Source: Hyphomonas johnsonii MHS-2
GTDB taxonomy: Bacteria; Pseudomonadota; Alphaproteobacteria; Caulobacterales; Hyphomonadaceae
Assembly (NCBI RefSeq): GCF_000685275.1
Contig: NZ_ARYK01000008.1
Location: forward strand, 1-64,000
Length of the DNA stretch: 64,000 nucleotides
Reading direction: 5' to 3'
Shown here piece after piece: positions 53,126 through 62,472 of this stretch. Made by a program: the position numbers and the translations under genes. The notes beneath the pieces were generated by a model. That model ran no database searches. It saw only the letters and a program-made list of their open reading frames with translations, and had not been told where the DNA came from. Each line of letters begins with the position of its first letter. Position 1 is the first letter of the stretch.

Positions 53126-54235
53126 CTATTTGCCGAGTTCGCGGGCAGTGTAATAGGCGCCGTCGGAAACGGTTGCCCAACCGCGCATGAGTTTCAGGCT
53201 TTTCTCGAAGCTCTCGTAGATGCGCTTCTCGATACCGTCCTTGCCGCTGGCGGCGCGAACGTCAGCGGCCGCTTCGGCCATGCGCGCAACCACTTCCGGC
53301 GGGAAGGAGCGCAGCCTGGTTCCATGCTCGCGCACGAGCAGGTCGAGATAGACGGAGTTCTGATAGGTGAATTCGCCCAGCGATGTGTGGTTGGTCGATT
53401 CGCAGGCGGCCTTGATGATCGCCTGCTCTCCGGGGGTGAGGCTTTCCCAGACCTTGAGGTTCATGCCGACGGCGAGGCTGGCGCCGGGTTCGTGGAAACC
53501 GGGCCCGTAATAGTAAGGCGCCTCGCGGTGGAAGCCGAGCGAGTAGTCGTTCCAGGGGCCGACCCATTCGGTGGCATCTATGGAACCGGTCTGGAGGGCC
53601 TGGTAGATCTCGCCGCCCGACAGGGAGATGGCCGAACCGCCGAGTGCGCGCAGCACGTCGCCGCCTTGCCCCGGAATGCGCATCTTGAGGCCGACAAGAT
53701 CGTCGAGACTGTTGATTTCCTTGCGGAACCAGCCGCCCATCTGGTGGCCCGTATTGGCGCCCTGAATGGCTTTGACGCCAAACTGGCCGGACAGTTCGTC
53801 CCAGAGTTCCTGCCCGCCGCCGAAATCGATCCAGCCCATGATCTCCTGTGCGGTCATGCCGAACGGCACGGCAGTGAAGAAGGGAAAGGCCGAGGACTTG
53901 GCAGACCAGTAGTATTCGGCGCCGTGATACATGTCGGCCGATCCGTTGGCGACGGCATCGAAGCTTTCAAAGGCGGGCACCAGTTCGCCGGCGGCGAAGA
54001 CCTTGATCTCCATCAGCCCGTCGGACATCGCCAGGACACGTTCCGAGACGCGTTCGGCGGCCCGACCGAGGCCTGGCAGGCCCTTGGGCCAGGTGGTGAC
54101 CATGTTGAACTTGCGGCGGCTGCGATTGATCTTCGCCGGGGCGAGGACCTGTGCGGCTTCAGGATTGGCGAAAGCGGCAGCAGCGCCCACCGTACCAAGG
54201 AGGCCAGCGCCAACGATGTTGCGTCGGTTGATCAT
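53126..54235 (-). CDS. TRAP transporter substrate-binding protein (DctP/TakP type)
   Basis: 369 residues. MINRRNIVGAGLLGTVGAAA is a Tat-like signal (RR-N). Domain features include VTTWPKGLPGLGRAAERV, the ADMYHGAEYYWSAKS motif, and LSGGEIYQALQTGSIDATEW before VGPWNDY, matching the TakP branch that binds 2-oxoacids. It is the first gene of the operon P - Q - M - aminotransferase. The combination suggests uptake of 2-oxo acids that are then transaminated; this is inference. Confidence 0.9.
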   Translation of the reverse strand: MINRRNIVGAGLLGTVGAAAAFANPEAAQVLAPAKINRSRRKFNMVTTWPKGLPGLGRAAERVSERVLAMSDGLMEIKVFAAGELVPAFESFDAVANGSADMYHGAEYYWSAKSSAFPFFTAVPFGMTAQEIMGWIDFGGGQELWDELSGQFGVKAIQGANTGHQMGGWFRKEINSLDDLVGLKMRIPGQGGDVLRALGGSAISLSGGEIYQALQTGSIDATEWVGPWNDYSLGFHREAPYYYGPGFHEPGASLAVGMNLKVWESLTPGEQAIIKAACESTNHTSLGEFTYQNSVYLDLLVREHGTRLRSFPPEVVARMAEAAADVRAASGKDGIEKRIYESFEKSLKLMRGWATVSDGAYYTARELGK

Positions 54236-54277
54236 GACAAATCCTCCCAGCGGCCCCCGCCCTGTACTCCGACAGGG

Positions 54278-55036
54278 TTATTCGTCGTCTCTTAGCGTCC
54301 GCCAGTCGTCGCCGTCCAGCACTTCGAGAGGTTTGTAGCGGCGTTTGTAGTCCATCTTCGGGCTGCCCTTGACCCAGTAGCCGAGATAGACGTGGGGCAG
54401 GCCGAGGTCCTGCGCGTGACGAATATGGTCGAGGATCATGTAATGGCCGAGGCCGCGGCGGTCCTGTTCCGGGTCGAAGAAGGTGTAGACCATCGAAAAC
54501 CCGTCGCGCAGGACGTCCGTGATCGACACGGCGACGAGCGGGGCATCGTCTGCATCGCTGTCGCGGTATTCGAAGATCAGGCTCTGGACCGGGCTGCCGC
54601 CGACCATGGTGACATAGTCACGGTAGGTCATGTCCGACATGCCGCCCTTGTCGTGGCGGGTTTTCACATAGTCACGGAGCAGGCGGAACTGTTCGCGTGT
54701 GGCGACGGCCTGGACCGGGGTGCGGATCAGTGTCGCGTTGCGGGCGATGGTGCGGCGATCATTGCGCGACTGGACGAATTCGCGCGTCGGCACGCGCACG
54801 CTGCGGCAGGCATTGCAGCGCGGGCAGGCCGGCCGGTAGGCGATGGTCTGGCTGCGCCGGAAACCGGCCTGGCTGAGCGAATTGTGGATCGCATCGGCGT
54901 CGCCGACCGCGAGGTTGGTGAACGCCTTGCGTTCGCGTTTTCCGGGAAGGTAGGGACAAGGACTCGGGTTCGTTACGTAGAACCGTAACGACCGTTCGAG
55001 CCCCGCGGGCAGAATATTGGCTTCCGTGAACTTCAT
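54278..55036 (-). CDS. bpt: Aspartate/glutamate leucyltransferase (Bpt/Ate)
   Basis: 252 residues from the ATG at 55036; the open frame runs further upstream but the family starts here. It transfers Leu to N-terminal Asp/Glu of proteins for ClpAP degradation. Signatures: YRPACPRCNACRSVRVPT, RHDKGGMSDMTYRDYV and LGYWVKGSPKMDYKRRYKP. It sits 42 bases from the TRAP operon and 17 from the SLC13 gene, same strand. Confidence 0.93.
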   Translation of the reverse strand: MKFTEANILPAGLERSLRFYVTNPSPCPYLPGKRERKAFTNLAVGDADAIHNSLSQAGFRRSQTIAYRPACPRCNACRSVRVPTREFVQSRNDRRTIARNATLIRTPVQAVATREQFRLLRDYVKTRHDKGGMSDMTYRDYVTMVGGSPVQSLIFEYRDSDADDAPLVAVSITDVLRDGFSMVYTFFDPEQDRRGLGHYMILDHIRHAQDLGLPHVYLGYWVKGSPKMDYKRRYKPLEVLDGDDWRTLRDDE

Positions 55037-55053
55037 GGTTCCCGACGATACAC

Positions 55054-56898
55054 TTACAGATCGAACCGCCAAGAGGCGAAAATCGTAAAGACACACCAAA
55101 GCACAAATACGAGCGGTGCGCCAAATTTCATGAAGTCGCTGAATCTGTAATGGCCGGGGCCCATGACGAGCATGTTCGTCTGATAGGCGAACGGCGTCGC
55201 GAAGCTGCAATTGGCTCCATAGATCACTGCCAGCAGGAATGGCAGGGGATCGTCCACCTTCAGCTCGGCCGCCGCTGAAAGGGCGATTGGCGAGAACAGG
55301 ATGGCGGTTGCCGCATTGGTCAGGAGGTTGGTGAGCACGGCGACGGCCAGGAACAGGGCCGACAGCACGGCGAGCGTGCCATAGGGCGCTGCAAGGTCGA
55401 CCACGGTATGCGCAATCGCAGCGGCTGCGCCGGTTTTCTCGAGCGCCATGCCCATTGCAAGGGCAGAGCCGATGACGAGGAAAATGCGCAGGTCGAGGGA
55501 GCGGCTGGCCTGGCGCGTGTTGACGCAGCCGACAACCAGCATGGCGACCGCGGCGAGGACGGACGCGTGCAGGATCGAGACCAGGCCGGTCGCCGCGAGG
55601 GCGACCATGGCAAGGGCGATGACGCGCGCGGCAACCGCGCGCCGGGTGAGCGGTATCTCGGTCTGCGACCATTCCAGAAGGATGATGTCGCGGCTGGACC
55701 GCAGGTCGACAAAGGCGTCGACCGGGCCGCAGAGGAGCAGCGTGTCGCCGGATTCAAGGCGGATTTCGCCAAGCTTGGTGCGAATCATCCGGCTGCGGCG
55801 CTGGATCCCGAGGGTAACGGCGCGGGTGAGTCGGCGGAAACCGAGCATCTCGACCGTGCGGCCGACCATGCGAGACCCGGGGGCGATGACCGCCTCGGTG
55901 AGGGCGAGGGCGCCGGGGCGGCTGTTCTCTTCCAGGTCGCCACCGGCCGATTCCCAGACCTGCTGCAGGAAATCCGGCTGGCGGGCGAGGACGTTCTGCA
56001 GGGCCGCGCGGGTGGCTGCCACGATGACAAGGTCGCCCGGCTGGAGGGTGATGTCCTCGTAGGGCGGCAGGAAGGCGCGTTCGCCACGCTGGATCATGCG
56101 GACGGTCATGTCCGGCAGGTCGACGAACATGCCGGCGACGGGGTGCTTGCCTTTCAGGAAGTGGCCGAACGTGACCTCGATCTGGGCGACGAACTGCTTG
56201 CCGGACGGCTGGGCCAGCTCGTCGCTGAGGCCGCGCCGGTTGGGCAGCAGGAATTTCGAGAAGATGGCGAGGTAGATGAAGCCTGCACCAGCGAGGATGA
56301 GGCCCATCGGCGTCTGGTCGAAAAAGCCGAGCTGGCGGCCGTCGATCCGTTCGAAGGCCTCGGCGGCGAGCAGGTTGGTCGAGGTGCCGATCAGCGTTGT
56401 CATGCCGGCAAAGATGGACGCGAAACTGAGCGGCATCATCAGCTTGGACTGCGAGGTGTTCATGCGCTTGGCAATGGCGCTCATCACCGGCAGGAACATG
56501 ATGACGATGGGCGTATTGTTGACGAAGGCGCTGGTGACGAACACGGCGAGGAAGGCCAGGACCAGCGTGCTGACCGGGCGTTTCTCGTACCCCCCGACGA
56601 GCGCCTTGGTCGGGCCGTCCAGGGCACCGGTCTGGAACAGGCCCTGACCGACCACGAGCAGCGCCATGATCGTGATCAGGGCGGGATTGCCGAAACCGGA
56701 CAGCAGTTCGACGGCACTGACCGGCGTGCCGTCAGCCCCATAAGCGCCAGGAATGGTGAATAATAGCAGCAGGCCAGCGATCACGCCGACGGAGACGAGC
56801 TCCATCGGCCAGCGGTCCGACATGTACAGGACAATCGCAACGCACACGACCGCGAGGCTTGCCCACATGGGCCAGTGGGCCAGGAAGTCAGCGATCAT
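55054..56898 (-). CDS. SLC13-family permease with TrkA-C (RCK_C) domains
   Basis: 614 residues. N- and C-terminal membrane halves (about residues 1-215 and 410-614) flank two cytosolic RCK_C-like domains (about 220-395): GDLVIVAATRAALQNVLA and GDTLLLCGPVDAFVDL are their ends. Motifs SAFVNNTPIVIMFLPV, GTSTNLLAAEAFE and ATPFAYQTNMLVMGPGHY are those of the DASS/SLC13 fold. It probably carries dicarboxylates or sulfate with Na+, with ligand control by the RCK domains. Confidence 0.9.
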   Translation of the reverse strand: MIADFLAHWPMWASLAVVCVAIVLYMSDRWPMELVSVGVIAGLLLLFTIPGAYGADGTPVSAVELLSGFGNPALITIMALLVVGQGLFQTGALDGPTKALVGGYEKRPVSTLVLAFLAVFVTSAFVNNTPIVIMFLPVMSAIAKRMNTSQSKLMMPLSFASIFAGMTTLIGTSTNLLAAEAFERIDGRQLGFFDQTPMGLILAGAGFIYLAIFSKFLLPNRRGLSDELAQPSGKQFVAQIEVTFGHFLKGKHPVAGMFVDLPDMTVRMIQRGERAFLPPYEDITLQPGDLVIVAATRAALQNVLARQPDFLQQVWESAGGDLEENSRPGALALTEAVIAPGSRMVGRTVEMLGFRRLTRAVTLGIQRRSRMIRTKLGEIRLESGDTLLLCGPVDAFVDLRSSRDIILLEWSQTEIPLTRRAVAARVIALAMVALAATGLVSILHASVLAAVAMLVVGCVNTRQASRSLDLRIFLVIGSALAMGMALEKTGAAAAIAHTVVDLAAPYGTLAVLSALFLAVAVLTNLLTNAATAILFSPIALSAAAELKVDDPLPFLLAVIYGANCSFATPFAYQTNMLVMGPGHYRFSDFMKFGAPLVFVLWCVFTIFASWRFDL

Positions 56899-56939
56899 CT
56901 GGTCTCCGGTTCATATGGCAAGCATCTCCCTTACGGGGC

Positions 56940-57620
56940 TCAGCCGTCTGTGTGAACCAATATGCTGATCCGCCGGTTGGCTGACAAGTGCGGTTGGCCC
57001 GGATACAGAGGCTGGGTATCGGACAGGCCGGACACGGCGCGGATGCGCGATGCGGCCAGGCCGGCCTGTGTCAGGGCGCGCCGGGCTTCGCTGGCCCGCT
57101 CTGCCGAGAGATCCCAGTTGGAATAAGTGCCGGCGCCGGTGAAGGCATCGGTGTGGCCTTCGATCGAGACCGGCGCGTCGAAAGGTGCCAGCGCCTGGCT
57201 GGTGAGGGCGACGAGGTCGCGGCCCGCCGCCGTCAGGGCACCGCTGCCGGTGTCAAACAGGGGGCGCTGGGCGCTGTCGACCAGGTCGATTCGCACGCCG
57301 TCGGCTTCGGTCGTGAGGACGACATTGTCGCCCGCATCGGCAAGGCCGGGTTGCTGGCTGAGCGTGGTAAAGAGCTGGCCGGCAGGAGAATCAGGGGCGG
57401 CCGTCGTGATGGCCACGGCGGGGGTCGTCTTGCTGTGGAAATAGTCGGCGATCTCGGCACGGTCTTCCGGCGAGACGCCGCTGACCAGCCACATTATCAG
57501 GAAGAACGCCATCAGGGCCGTGAGGAAGTCGGCATAGGCCATCTTCCATGTGCCGGCCTTGCGGGCCGGCGCGACGGGCATTCTGCCCGCGTAGTGCCGA
57601 GTGGTCGTGGCATATGCCAT
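56940..57620 (-). CDS. MotB-like flagellar motor stator protein
   Basis: 226 residues, short for MotB (about 300). The N-terminus has the membrane motif WKMAYADFLTALMAFFLIMW with the proton-binding Asp31. A linker follows, then an OmpA peptidoglycan-binding domain (about 125-220) with SIEGHTDAFTGAGTYSNWDLS and the ANRRISILV end. No motA is adjacent. It is divergent from the oxidoreductase gene at 57753. It is likely the MotB of the flagellum that the TipF-like protein serves. Confidence 0.88.
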   Translation of the reverse strand: MAYATTTRHYAGRMPVAPARKAGTWKMAYADFLTALMAFFLIMWLVSGVSPEDRAEIADYFHSKTTPAVAITTAAPDSPAGQLFTTLSQQPGLADAGDNVVLTTEADGVRIDLVDSAQRPLFDTGSGALTAAGRDLVALTSQALAPFDAPVSIEGHTDAFTGAGTYSNWDLSAERASEARRALTQAGLAASRIRAVSGLSDTQPLYPGQPHLSANRRISILVHTDG

Positions 57621-57752
57621 ACGCTCGAAGTCCGATCCTTCTGATCTGTAATGTGAGAGATAGCAGGTCTTGGTGAAAGCCAGCCCAAAGCGAAGGGTAG
57701 GATTTCGATGAAATTTGATCTACTTGGCCAAGGGCTAGCAGGAGAAACTACG

Positions 57753-58616
57753 ATGGCGCGGACGGCATTCCTCGGACTTGGCGTGATGGGATTTCACATG
57801 GCGGGGCACCTGGCGCGGGCCGGTCACCAGGTCAGTGTGTGGAACCGGACGGCGGCCAAGGCAGCGGCGTGGAAAAAGGCCCACAAGGGCGACGTGGCCA
57901 AGGACCCGGCCTCGGCCGTGTTCGGCGCCGAATTCGTTTTCCTTTGCCTGGGTGACGACCCGGACGTGCGCACCGTGTTCGATGCGCTGGAACCGAGCCT
58001 CGGGGCCGGGATGATTGTTGTCGATCACACGACCGCCTCGTCTGGCCTCGCGCGGGAACTGTATGCCCGGTGCAAGGCGAAGGGCGCGCACTTCGTGGAT
58101 GCGCCGATTTCCGGCGGCGAGGCCGGCGCGGTCAATGGCAAGCTGACAATCATGTGCGGCGGCGACGCGCCAGCCTATGCCGCAGCCGAGCCGGTGATGG
58201 CCGCCTATGGCAGGAAGATGACCCTGATCGGGGACAGCGGCGCCGGACAGCTGGCAAAATCGGTCAACCAGATCTGCATCGCGGGGATCGTGCAGGGCCT
58301 GGCGGAAGGCCTGCACTTTGCCGAGAAGGCCGGGCTGGACGCCGAGAAGGTGATCGAGGCGATCAGCGGCGGCGCGGCGCAGAGCTGGCAGATGGAAAAT
58401 CGCTGGCAGACGATGGTCGATGGCCAGTTCGAACACGGCTTTGCGGTCGACTGGATGCGCAAGGACCTGCGCATCACGCTGGAAGCGGCGCGCGAGAATG
58501 GTGCGAGCCTGCCGCAGACGGCGGTGGTGGACCAGTATTATGCCGACGTGCAGGCGATGGGCGGCGCGCGCTGGGACACCAGCAGCCTGATCGCCCGCCT
58601 GACGCGGAGCAAATAG
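57753..58616 (+). CDS. NAD(P)-dependent 3-hydroxyisobutyrate dehydrogenase-type oxidoreductase
   Basis: 287 residues from the ATG at 57753 after AGGAG. Rossmann motif: LGLGVMGFHMAGHLARAGH; substrate motif DAPISGGEAGAVNGKL; catalytic Lys in GQLAKSVNQ. These enzymes oxidise beta-hydroxyacids such as 3-hydroxyisobutyrate or tartronate semialdehyde, depending on family. It is followed after three bases by a DUF389 gene. Confidence 0.93.
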   Translation: MARTAFLGLGVMGFHMAGHLARAGHQVSVWNRTAAKAAAWKKAHKGDVAKDPASAVFGAEFVFLCLGDDPDVRTVFDALEPSLGAGMIVVDHTTASSGLARELYARCKAKGAHFVDAPISGGEAGAVNGKLTIMCGGDAPAYAAAEPVMAAYGRKMTLIGDSGAGQLAKSVNQICIAGIVQGLAEGLHFAEKAGLDAEKVIEAISGGAAQSWQMENRWQTMVDGQFEHGFAVDWMRKDLRITLEAARENGASLPQTAVVDQYYADVQAMGGARWDTSSLIARLTRSK

Positions 58617-58619
58617 GCC

Positions 58620-59621
58620 GTGCGGCGCCTGGATATCCATCTCGCAAAGGACGCAGCCAGCGATACGGTGATGCGCGCCATAAAAGCTGCCGACCCCATC
58701 GATTATGTGGTGATGGAAACCGAGCAAAAGGACCGCAGCCTGATTTCGGTCTTCATGCGCGAAGGCACCGGCCAGATGCTGATGGACAATCTCCAGTCGG
58801 CGCTGGAAGGCCGCAAGGACTGGCGCATCACGGTGCTGCCGATCGAGGCGACGGCGCCCAAGCTGGACGACGTGGACAGTGAAAAGGCGGCCAAGTCCGA
58901 ACGCGCGACGCGCGAGGAGCTCTATTCCGATGTCGCTTCGGGCGCGCGGCTGGACCGTGATTTCCTGATCATGGTGGTGCTGTCGACCATCGTGGCGACA
59001 ATCGGCCTGAACTCGGACGGTATTGCCGCGGTGATCGGGGCGATGGTGATCGCGCCGCTGCTGGGGCCGATACTCGGGTTCTCGATGGGGGCCGCGCTGG
59101 GCGATTTCGACCTCCTGAAGCGGGGCAGCGTCACCCTGGCCGTGGGGATTGCGACGGCGCTTGCCACCTCGCTCATCATTTCCTTCTTCCTGCCTCTGGA
59201 CCTGAACAGCCGGGAACTGATGTCGCGGGCCGAAGTGCGGCTCGACGGCCTGGCGCTGGCCATGGCGGCTGGCGGGGCTGCGGCCCTGTCGCTGACGCGC
59301 CGGCAGGGAGCGGCCCTGGTCGGCGTGATGGTGGCAGCAGCCCTGTTGCCGCCCGGCGCGGCGCTGGGCCTGTTTGCGGGCAGCGGCGAGTTTTCCCTGG
59401 CGCTGAGGGCGGCGCTGTTGCTGGCATTGAACATCGCGAGCCTGGTCCTGTCGGCGCTGATCGTGTTCCGGCTGCGCAAGATCCGTCCGCGCAAGTGGAT
59501 CGAGCAGAAGAATGCGACCCGCGCGGTGTGGCTGAATGCCGGCCTTTCGGCCTTTTTCCTGGTCGTGGCGGCGATCCTGATCCTGGTGCTGGATCTCGGT
59601 GCCAAGGTCCAGATCGGCTAA
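58620..59621 (+). CDS. DUF389 (TIGR00341 type) membrane protein
   Basis: 333 residues from a GTG at 58620, three bases after the dehydrogenase stop. The N-terminal 100 residues are soluble (RLDIHLAKDAASDTVMRAIK); then about six hydrophobic segments with the conserved AAVIGAMVIAPLLGPILGFS and VGVMVAAALLPPGAALGL. Its function is unknown. Confidence 0.9.
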   Translation: MRRLDIHLAKDAASDTVMRAIKAADPIDYVVMETEQKDRSLISVFMREGTGQMLMDNLQSALEGRKDWRITVLPIEATAPKLDDVDSEKAAKSERATREELYSDVASGARLDRDFLIMVVLSTIVATIGLNSDGIAAVIGAMVIAPLLGPILGFSMGAALGDFDLLKRGSVTLAVGIATALATSLIISFFLPLDLNSRELMSRAEVRLDGLALAMAAGGAAALSLTRRQGAALVGVMVAAALLPPGAALGLFAGSGEFSLALRAALLLALNIASLVLSALIVFRLRKIRPRKWIEQKNATRAVWLNAGLSAFFLVVAAILILVLDLGAKVQIG

Positions 59622-59702
59622 GTGCAGGATACTTTGGATTTTTTTGCCGGAAGGTTGTAAGGTGGGATTTCCTCCCATTGTAAAGGACGTAGTCGTACCC
59701 TT

Positions 59703-60137
59703 ATGCCAGCAGCAGAATCCGTTATCCGAGCCCCGAAAACCCGTGTTGAGCGCTATGTTGCCAGTCTGAGCGACCCGCAACGCCGCGCCGAAGGCGAGGC
59801 GCTCCTGGAGCTGTTTGCCGGCGCTACGGAGCTGCCGGCAACGATCTGGGGCACCAGCAAGATCGGATATGGCCGCTATGCCTATTCGACGCCGAGCGGG
59901 CGCAAGAGCGAATTCATGATGGCCGGGTTCGAACCGGCGAAGAAGCATATCGTGGTCTACCTGTCGCCGGACTTCGAAACCTTCACCGCGCCGCTCGAAA
60001 ACCTGGGCAAGCATGACAAGGGCAAGTCCTGCGTCTTCATCAAGGCCCTGAAGGACGTGAACCTGACTGCACTGGAAGAACTGGTGCGCCTCAGCTTCGA
60101 GTCGACAGAGAAGAACTTCAAGACAAGCGAAACCTGA
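59703..60137 (+). CDS. DUF1801 domain protein
   Basis: 144 residues. The YdhG-like (DUF1801) core: RVERYVASLSDPQRRAEGEA, LPATIWGTSKIGYGRYAY, then EFMMAGFEPAKKHIVVYLS and GKHDKGKSCVFIKALKDVN. Its function is not known. It is followed 15 bases later by a second DUF1801 gene of identical length, so a tandem duplication is likely. Confidence 0.9.
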   Translation: MPAAESVIRAPKTRVERYVASLSDPQRRAEGEALLELFAGATELPATIWGTSKIGYGRYAYSTPSGRKSEFMMAGFEPAKKHIVVYLSPDFETFTAPLENLGKHDKGKSCVFIKALKDVNLTALEELVRLSFESTEKNFKTSET

Positions 60138-60152
60138 CAGCGGGCGCGGACG

Positions 60153-60587
60153 ATGGCCGGGGCGGACAACAAGACACAGCCGACCGCCATCTCGCCCGCG
60201 GCCTTCATTGCCAGCCTGGATGACCCGCGCCGCAAGGCGGACGCGGGCGTCCTGCTGTCATGGTTCGAGGATGTGACCGGCCTCGAGGCCCGGATGTGGG
60301 GGCCGTCGATCATCGGCTTCGGGCGATACCGGTACAAATATGCCACCGGCCGGGAGGGAGAGTTCCTGATGACCGGGTTCTCACCCCGCAAGGCGGCGAT
60401 GAGCATCTACATCCTGCCGGGCTATCGTGAGATGGGCGACAAGCTGGCCCGGCTGGGCAAGCACAAGACCGGCGCATCGTGCCTGTACGTCAAGAGCCTT
60501 GCCGACATCGACCTTGCTGTGCTGCGCGAGATGGTCGAGGACGGACTGGCCTACATGCGCCGGACGTACGAGACCTGGGACACCTGA
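60153..60587 (+). CDS. DUF1801 domain protein, tandem paralogue
   Basis: 144 residues. Same family layout as the gene before it: AFIASLDDPRRKADAGVLLS, LEARMWGPSIIGFGRYRY, EFLMTGFSPRKAAMSIYIL, GKHKTGASCLYVKSLADID. The two are clearly homologous but only moderately alike, so the duplication is old. Co-transcribed with the previous gene. Confidence 0.9.
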   Translation: MAGADNKTQPTAISPAAFIASLDDPRRKADAGVLLSWFEDVTGLEARMWGPSIIGFGRYRYKYATGREGEFLMTGFSPRKAAMSIYILPGYREMGDKLARLGKHKTGASCLYVKSLADIDLAVLREMVEDGLAYMRRTYETWDT

Positions 60588-60659
60588 GCTGCCAGGCAGG
60601 GCAATCCACATGCGCAAGGCACTCTGCGAGCGCGCTGCGCATGTGAAGGGATGGCCTGC

Positions 60660-62435
60660 CTATGGCGTCTTCGGCTTGAACAGGCCGCCAAGGCCTTCGA
60701 CAAGGCCTTCGGCCGGATTGTTGCCGAGTTCGCCCTGGCGTTCGAAGAAGGCCCGTTCTTCGGCTGTCAGGTCGGCCGGATCAAGGCCGGCATGGTTGGC
60801 CTCACAGGCAGCGATCAGGTCGGCCCGCTGGGTATCGCGGCAGGTCCTGACATGGGTCATGGCCAGGTCCACGTCGTCGCGGGCAACGGCGAGGTTGATG
60901 CGCGACGGCAGGAAATACTCCGTATCCATCAGGACAGTCTCGCCCCGCTGGATGACGGATTCAGCCTCTGCGTAATTGCCGCTGCGCACTTCGAGACGGG
61001 CCAGGCGCCGGTAGCCATCCGGCAGCGGCACGGTCTTGATGGCCGCCTGGTAGCGCAGGCGTGCGAGTTGCGGATTGCCGGCATATTCGGCAACCCGGCC
61101 GGCTTCGAACTGGATCGCTGCCTGCTGGCCGAAGCGGGTGTTCATGGCCTGCTGGATGGCCTGTTCGGCGGCGACATAGTTCCGGTCTTCCCGGTGGCCG
61201 ATGGATTCGTAATAGGCGATGGTCGCGGCCTTGGCGTCCATGAATTCATCGGTGGACTTGATGGCATCCAGCACCACGGTCGACGGTTCTTCCATGAAGG
61301 CAGCGGTATCGCGGCTTTCCTCCGTCACGTCGGGATAGGCCGTCAGCTCATAGGATTGCACGCCTTCCAGCCGCGTTTTCGGCGAGCGGTGCGTGCGGGT
61401 GACATAGCTGTAGAACTTTTCGCGGGCGGTGGTCATGAACTGCTTTTTTGCGCCGTCAAGCAGGGATGTGCCCACGTTGCCCGCATTGCCGGACATCGCC
61501 TGTTGCAGCGATGCGGGCTGGAGCGCCTGCTGCTGCATGCTGGAAACCGATTCCTGCAGTGCCGTGGTCAGGGCGGCGGTCAGCGTTTCCTGCTCGTACA
61601 GGGACGTGAACATGGCTTCGTAATAGGGCGCATTGATGCCCTCGGCCTTGATCAGGTCGAGGGCCAGCACATCGGCCTCGTCTTCCTGGTTGCGGTTCCA
61701 GGCCGGGGCGAGGCCCCGCGCCGAGAGGGCGCTGATCAGGTCGAACGTGTTGATCGCCGATTCCACGTTCTGTGACACTTCGCTCTGGTTCTGGACCACG
61801 AACGTGCCGCCGTCTGCCGTTTCCTGGTAGCGCATTTCCTGCAGGACGGCGGCCGTGTTGTAGAGGCCGGTCAGCTTGCTGGCGAACGATTGCATGCCAG
61901 CCAGGCTGTCGCCCTTGTTGTGGTGGCCGAGCGCATAATGGCTGAACTCGTGGGCCATCAGGTATTGCAGCTCCTGGTCTGACTGGACTGTCGGTCCCTG
62001 GGCCGCCGCCGCAGCGCCGGCGGTTTCGAGCACCGGCGAGAAGGTGCCGAGGCCGATGACGATCGTGCCATTGGCATAGGTGACACCGGAATACTCGTTG
62101 AGCATCGAGATCTTGACCCGCGGCTGGTCGGGAAGCGGATGCGGCCAGTTCGCCGCGATACCGGCCAGCATCGTGTTGAGCTGGGATTCGGTGTACGGCA
62201 TTTCGAGAACCAGCTGGGTCAGTTCACCCTTGTTCTCGAGGTCCTGGTTCAGTCTCGCGCCTTCAGAATCGGTCGAGTAGACGGTCGGCTCGCTGGTCAC
62301 GAGCTTGGGTCCGTCCTTGCCCGATTCCGAGAAGCCGATCGGATTGATCGTCTGCACCGCGTCCATCGCAGTCGCGCACGCGACAAGCGCGGCAGTGGAT
62401 GTGGCCATCGCCAGTATGTTCAGTAAGCGTTTCAT
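60660..62435 (-). CDS. M48 metallopeptidase lipoprotein with C-terminal TPR-like repeats
   Basis: 591 residues. The lipobox is ALVAC at 16-20. Zinc motif HEFSH at 162-166, with the third ligand in NQEDEADVLALDLI. The C-terminal part (about 420-560) is helical, TPR-like (ATIAYYESIGHREDRNYVAA, QAAIQFEAGRVAEYAGNPQL). This resembles BepA/LoiP-type periplasmic quality-control proteases acting on outer-membrane proteins. Followed on the same strand by nothing in the operon; the 72-base gap at its 3' side separates it from the DUF1801 gene. Confidence 0.9.
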   Translation of the reverse strand: MKRLLNILAMATSTAALVACATAMDAVQTINPIGFSESGKDGPKLVTSEPTVYSTDSEGARLNQDLENKGELTQLVLEMPYTESQLNTMLAGIAANWPHPLPDQPRVKISMLNEYSGVTYANGTIVIGLGTFSPVLETAGAAAAAQGPTVQSDQELQYLMAHEFSHYALGHHNKGDSLAGMQSFASKLTGLYNTAAVLQEMRYQETADGGTFVVQNQSEVSQNVESAINTFDLISALSARGLAPAWNRNQEDEADVLALDLIKAEGINAPYYEAMFTSLYEQETLTAALTTALQESVSSMQQQALQPASLQQAMSGNAGNVGTSLLDGAKKQFMTTAREKFYSYVTRTHRSPKTRLEGVQSYELTAYPDVTEESRDTAAFMEEPSTVVLDAIKSTDEFMDAKAATIAYYESIGHREDRNYVAAEQAIQQAMNTRFGQQAAIQFEAGRVAEYAGNPQLARLRYQAAIKTVPLPDGYRRLARLEVRSGNYAEAESVIQRGETVLMDTEYFLPSRINLAVARDDVDLAMTHVRTCRDTQRADLIAACEANHAGLDPADLTAEERAFFERQGELGNNPAEGLVEGLGGLFKPKTP

Positions 62436-62472
62436 GGTGTCCCCATTTGGAATGCTGTCTCAGGTGTTGTGG

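Noticed and set aside
55037-55672. N-terminal extension of the Bpt frame
   Set aside because: The upstream part overlaps the SLC13 gene in another frame and lacks Bpt similarity; the ATG at 55036 matches the family start.
57735-60014. 759-codon minus-strand frame opposite the dehydrogenase and DUF389 genes
   Set aside because: The composition is His/Arg/Gln rich and it covers three real genes on the other strand.
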